A stretch of DNA of 22,949 nucleotides from an uncultured Clostridia bacterium (lineage in GTDB: Bacteria; Bacillota; Clostridia; TANB77; CAG-508): NCBI GenBank assembly GCA_934167095.1, contig CAKPKE010000020.1, forward strand, positions 1 through 22,949, given 5' to 3'. The position numbers were made by a program, and so were the translations under genes. Position 1 is the first letter of the stretch; every line of letters starts with the position of its first letter. Positions 20,117 through 22,949 of this stretch are shown piece after piece. The notes under the pieces were generated by a model. It searched no databases, was not told the origin of the DNA, and saw only the letters and a list, made by a program, of their open reading frames with translations.

Positions 20117-20476
20117 ATGGTTGGAAAAGTAAATAGAAAAGCTGATAGAGAAAGAAGACATATTCGTGTACGTACAAAAATAAGCGGAACAGCTGAACGT
20201 CCAAGACTATGTGTATATAGAAGTAATAAAAATCTATTTGTTCAAGTAATTGATGATGTAAATGCTACAACATTAGTAAGTGCTTCTACTTTAGACAAAG
20301 AAGTAAAAGAAAAACATGCTAATGTTGAAGCTGCTAAGGAATTAGGAGCATTAATTGCAAAAAGAGCTCAAGACAATAAAATAAAAACAGTTGTATTTGA
20401 TAGATCAGGATATTTATATCATGGAGTTATCAAAGCATTAGCTGAAGCTGCAAGAGAAGCAGGATTAGAGTTCTAA
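20117..20476 (+). CDS. rplR: Ribosomal protein L18
   Basis: uL18 binds 5S rRNA together with L5. The 119 residues are normal. RRHIRVRTKISGTAERPRLC (14-33) followed by VYRSNKNLFVQVID (34-47), and the C-terminal VFDRSGYLYHGVIKALAEAA (about 94-113) are the family blocks. GAGGAG precedes the ATG. rpsE follows after 39 bases. Confidence 0.97.
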   Translation: MVGKVNRKADRERRHIRVRTKISGTAERPRLCVYRSNKNLFVQVIDDVNATTLVSASTLDKEVKEKHANVEAAKELGALIAKRAQDNKIKTVVFDRSGYLYHGVIKALAEAAREAGLEF

Positions 20477-20515
20477 TATTACATAAAAGACTTTTTAAGT
20501 TAGGAGGGAAAAATA

Positions 20516-21004
20516 GTGCAAGAAAATACTACAGAATTAAAAGAGAAAGTAGTTGCTTTAAATAGAGTTGCAAAAGTTGTTAAAGGTGGAAGAAATTTCA
20601 GATTTAGTGCAGTTGTTGTAGTTGGAGATGGAGCTGGACACGTTGGAGTTGGAAACGGAAAGGCTGCAGAAGTTCCAGATGCAATAAAGAAAGCAATTCA
20701 AGATGCAAAGAAGAACTTAATAGAAGTATCAATAGTAGATACTACTATACCACATGAAATTATAGGAAAGTTCGGAAGCGCAAGCGTTATGTTAAAACCA
20801 GCAGCAGAAGGTACTGGAATTATAGCAGGTGGAAGTGTTAGACCTGTTCTAGAACTAGCTGGATATAGAGATATAAGAACAAAAATACTAGGAACAAACA
20901 ATCCTAGAAATGTAGTATATGCTACAATAGAAGGCCTAAAGAGCATGCAAACAGCTGAAGCTGTAGCTGCTAAAAGAGGTAAAAAAGTAGAAGAAATATT
21001 ATAA
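20516..21004 (+). CDS. rpsE: Ribosomal protein S5
   Basis: uS5 lies at the mRNA entry site and affects decoding accuracy. The 162 residues are near normal. The S5 signature is visible in VVKGGRNFRFSAVVVVGD (about 22-39) and GHVGVGNGKAAEVPDAI (42-58), and the C-terminal domain carries KPAAEGTGIIAGGSVRPVLE (96-115). The start is GTG behind AGGAGGG. The next gene is rplO, not rpmD as expected. Confidence 0.97.
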   Translation: MQENTTELKEKVVALNRVAKVVKGGRNFRFSAVVVVGDGAGHVGVGNGKAAEVPDAIKKAIQDAKKNLIEVSIVDTTIPHEIIGKFGSASVMLKPAAEGTGIIAGGSVRPVLELAGYRDIRTKILGTNNPRNVVYATIEGLKSMQTAEAVAAKRGKKVEEIL

Positions 21005-21038
21005 TATTGGTATAAAGATAAGGAGGTGCAATCGCGAA

Positions 21039-21473
21039 ATGAAGTTAGACAGTATAAAACCAGCACAAAAAAATGAAACAAGAACAAGAGTTGGACGTGG
21101 AATTGGATCTGGTCTTGGAAAAACATCTGGTAGAGGTCATAAAGGACAAAAAGCTAGATCAGGTGGCGGAGTAAGACGTGGATTCGAAGGTGGTCAAACA
21201 CCATTATATAGAAGATTACCAAAGAGAGGATTCACAAATATCCATGCTCTTGAATATACAGAAGTAACATTAACAATGCTTTCTAAATCTAAAACAGAAG
21301 ATGTTACTGCAGAATCTTTAATTGCTGACGGAATAATCAAGAAGGCAAATGCAGGAATCGTTGTTTTAGGAACAGGAAAATTAGAGAAAAAAGTTAATGT
21401 TAAAGCTGCTAGATTCACAAAGTCTGCTAAAGAAGCTATCGAAGCTTTAGGTGGAAAGGCAGAGGTGATGTAA
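21039..21473 (+). CDS. rplO: Ribosomal protein L15
   Basis: uL15 is a late-assembly protein with a long extended N-terminus. The 144 residues are normal: RVGRGIGSGLGKTSGRGHKG (about 17-36), then QKARSGGGVRRGFEGGQTPL and RRLPKRGF are hallmarks, ending with an L15-type Rossmann-like half. AGGAGGTG lies about ten bases before the ATG. It is separated from rpsE by 34 bases with no room for rpmD, and is followed one base later by secY. Confidence 0.97.
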   Translation: MKLDSIKPAQKNETRTRVGRGIGSGLGKTSGRGHKGQKARSGGGVRRGFEGGQTPLYRRLPKRGFTNIHALEYTEVTLTMLSKSKTEDVTAESLIADGIIKKANAGIVVLGTGKLEKKVNVKAARFTKSAKEAIEALGGKAEVM

Positions 21474-21474
21474 T

Positions 21475-22788
21475 TTGTTTAAAACAATAAAAAATGCTTT
21501 AAAAACACCTGAAGTTAGAAAAAAACTACTTTATACATTACTATTAATAGTAATCTTCAGATTAGGTTGCTATATAACAGTACCTGGAGTAGATACAATT
21601 ACTCTTGCTGAGCAAATGAAATCAGCAACAAATGGTGTTACAGGATTAATTGATACAATATCTGGAGGTGCTTTCTCAAGACTTTCAATATTTGCAATGT
21701 CTATAACACCATACATTACAGCATCAATAGTAATTCAATTATTATCGATGGTAATTCCAAGCTTAGAGCACTTAGTTAAAGAAGGTGGAGAAGAAGGAAA
21801 AACTAGAATTAACAAATACACAAAAATAGTAACAATAATTCTAGCTCTAATCGAAGGATTAGGAATATTCTTCTCATACAAGGCATCAGGAATCTTCTTA
21901 GACAATACTTTCGTAGGTGGAGCAATAACAGTTATATCTTTAATGGCTGGAACAGCACTACTTATGTGGCTTGGAGAACAAATTACAAATAAAGGTATTG
22001 GAAACGGAATATCAATAATTATATTTGTAGGTATAGTATCAGGTCTTGCATCTGGTTTAACAGATGTATGGAACCTAATATTTGGAACAGGATCATTTAG
22101 TACATTAGGACTAATTAAAGCAGTATGCTTAGTAGTTGGAATGTTTGCACTTGTTGCAGCTGTAGTGTTTGTACAAAATGCAGAAAGAAGAATACCTGTT
22201 CAATATGCAAAGAAGGTAGTAGGAAGAAAAATGGTAGGTGCACAAAACACAAATATACCATTAAAACTTGCAATGGCAGGAGTTATGCCAATAATATTTG
22301 CATCATCATTCATGACATTCCCTGCAATGATAATTCAAATATTTACACAAAACCCAACAGGATTTTGGAGAGTATTATATAATTTCTCAATTGCAACATC
22401 TTCTTCAAATGTAGGAATAGGATATACAATAGCAAATGCAATAGTTTATTTACTATTAATCTTAGGATTTACATATTTCTACACTTATGCAACATTCAAC
22501 CCAGCAGAAATATCTGCAACAATTAAAAGAAATGGTGGATTTATACCGGGAATAAGAGCTGGTAAACCAACAACTGAATATTTATCATCAGTAATATCAA
22601 AATTAACATTAGTTGGTGGATTATTCTTAGCAGTTATTGCTATAATCCCAATGTTAACAAGATTTACAGGATTAAATATAGCATTTGGTGGAACATCAAT
22701 ATTAATTATAGTAGGTGTTGCATTAGAAACAGTACAACAATTAGAATCACAACTTGTAACAAGACATTACAAAGGATTCTTAGAGTAA
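21475..22788 (+). CDS. secY: Preprotein translocase channel SecY
   Basis: SecY forms the membrane channel through which secreted and membrane proteins pass, with SecE and SecG and driven by SecA. The 437-residue length is normal, with ten predicted membrane segments and the usual blocks: FRLGCYITVPGVD (28-40), the SGGAFSRLSIFAMSITPYITASI stretch (about 63-85, beginning with the plug region), ERRIPVQYAKKVVG (about 237-250) in the cytosolic loop, and FNPAEISATIKRNGGFIPGIR in the C-terminal part (about 342-362). The start is TTG, one base after the rplO stop, behind GAGGTGAT (21462-21468 region), so translation is coupled to rplO. A terminator follows, which is unusual in an operon that normally continues into adk and map. 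Confidence 0.97.
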   Translation: MFKTIKNALKTPEVRKKLLYTLLLIVIFRLGCYITVPGVDTITLAEQMKSATNGVTGLIDTISGGAFSRLSIFAMSITPYITASIVIQLLSMVIPSLEHLVKEGGEEGKTRINKYTKIVTIILALIEGLGIFFSYKASGIFLDNTFVGGAITVISLMAGTALLMWLGEQITNKGIGNGISIIIFVGIVSGLASGLTDVWNLIFGTGSFSTLGLIKAVCLVVGMFALVAAVVFVQNAERRIPVQYAKKVVGRKMVGAQNTNIPLKLAMAGVMPIIFASSFMTFPAMIIQIFTQNPTGFWRVLYNFSIATSSSNVGIGYTIANAIVYLLLILGFTYFYTYATFNPAEISATIKRNGGFIPGIRAGKPTTEYLSSVISKLTLVGGLFLAVIAIIPMLTRFTGLNIAFGGTSILIIVGVALETVQQLESQLVTRHYKGFLE

Positions 22789-22795
22789 AAATAAA

Positions 22796-22826
22796 AATAG
22801 CACTTCTTAAAAGGAGTGTTATTTTT
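22796..22826 (+). terminator. Terminator after secY
   Basis: An 11-bp stem (22796-22806 with 22813-22823, two G-U pairs) surrounds TTAAAA and runs into T's to 22826. It ends the S10-spc transcript or reduces read-through into the next gene. Confidence 0.75.
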
Positions 22827-22939
22827 ATGCTAATAATTAGAAAATATCATACCATAAAATAGTTATTTTTCTAGTATAGGTTTAAAATAGATATGTCACA
22901 AATACATTGAAAATAAAATATTGAAAAGAGAGCACAAAA

Positions 22940-22949
22940 ATGATATTGT
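22940..22949 (+). CDS. Possible start of adenylate kinase (partial)
   Basis: ATG-ATA-TTG at 22940 follows a purine-rich stretch (GAAAAGAGAG). Met-Ile-Leu is a common start of adenylate kinase, and adk usually follows secY, but only three codons are visible. The call rests mainly on gene order. Confidence 0.3.

Noticed and set aside
20698..21126. 142-residue minus-strand frame opposite rpsE and rplO
   Set aside because: Antisense shadow of two certain genes; also considered as a hidden rpmD, but its sequence has no L30 character.
22125..22382. 85-residue Cys-rich + frame within secY
   Set aside because: It is a shifted frame of secY; the Cys content comes from TGT/TGC in the other frame.
1..22949. 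CRISPR arrays, tRNA or rRNA genes, insertion sequences, phage modules
   Set aside because: No regularly spaced repeats, cloverleaf-like sequence, transposase or integrase motif was found on reading either strand.

Overview
This 22.9 kb AT-rich window looks like chromosome from an uncultured member of the Firmicutes, most likely class Clostridia. The evidence is the low G+C, strong AGGAGG-type ribosome binding sites, several TTG/GTG starts, a spoVG gene behind an apparent sigma-H promoter, a zinc-type (C+) S14 protein, and the S10-spc ribosomal gene order. No tRNA, rRNA, CRISPR array, insertion sequence or prophage module was found.

Layout. (1) 1-5200: a pilin-like membrane-anchored protein followed by rnhB; a convergent zinc-ribbon regulator resembling the YvyF flagellar-region family; a 774-residue coiled-coil protein of unknown function; and, convergent to it, a stand-alone 2-oxoacid-dehydrogenase E2-like acyltransferase. 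(2) 5200-8060: three genes on the + strand, a PflX-type radical SAM protein, an acyl-ACP thioesterase and a membrane-anchored transglutaminase-like protein; the last two probably share one transcript. (3) 8100-11520: murC (minus strand), spoVG (plus), an unrecognised 65-residue gene with higher G+C (minus), and a divergently transcribed synthetase-only RelA/SpoT-like alarmone synthetase. (4) 11600-22800: the S10-spc ribosomal operon from a perfect TTGACA-17-TATAAT promoter and a long leader: rpsJ, rplC, rplD, rplW, rplB, rpsS, rplV, rpsC, rplP, rpmC, rpsQ, rplN, rplX, rplE, rpsN, rpsH, rplF, rplR, rpsE, rplO, secY. A terminator follows secY, and the window ends just inside what may be the start of adk.

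Points that stand out. rpmD (L30) is missing from its usual place between rpsE and rplO. L22, L23 and L29, which all lie around the peptide exit tunnel, carry extra sequence. The operon is interrupted by non-coding gaps that hold hairpins (rplW-rplB, rpsS-rplV and others). The 65-residue gene and the alarmone synthetase are separated by divergent promoters with 10-bp-phased GACA repeats between them. I saw no clearly new multi-gene system; the best candidates for novelty are the 65-residue gene, the coiled-coil protein and the exit-tunnel remodelling.

Start codons were re-chosen in several genes (1699, 1885, 5219, 9824, 10842, 17252, 17957) where a ribosome binding site, a promoter position or family alignment argues against the longest reading frame. 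All family assignments come from recalled motifs and lengths, not from searches.
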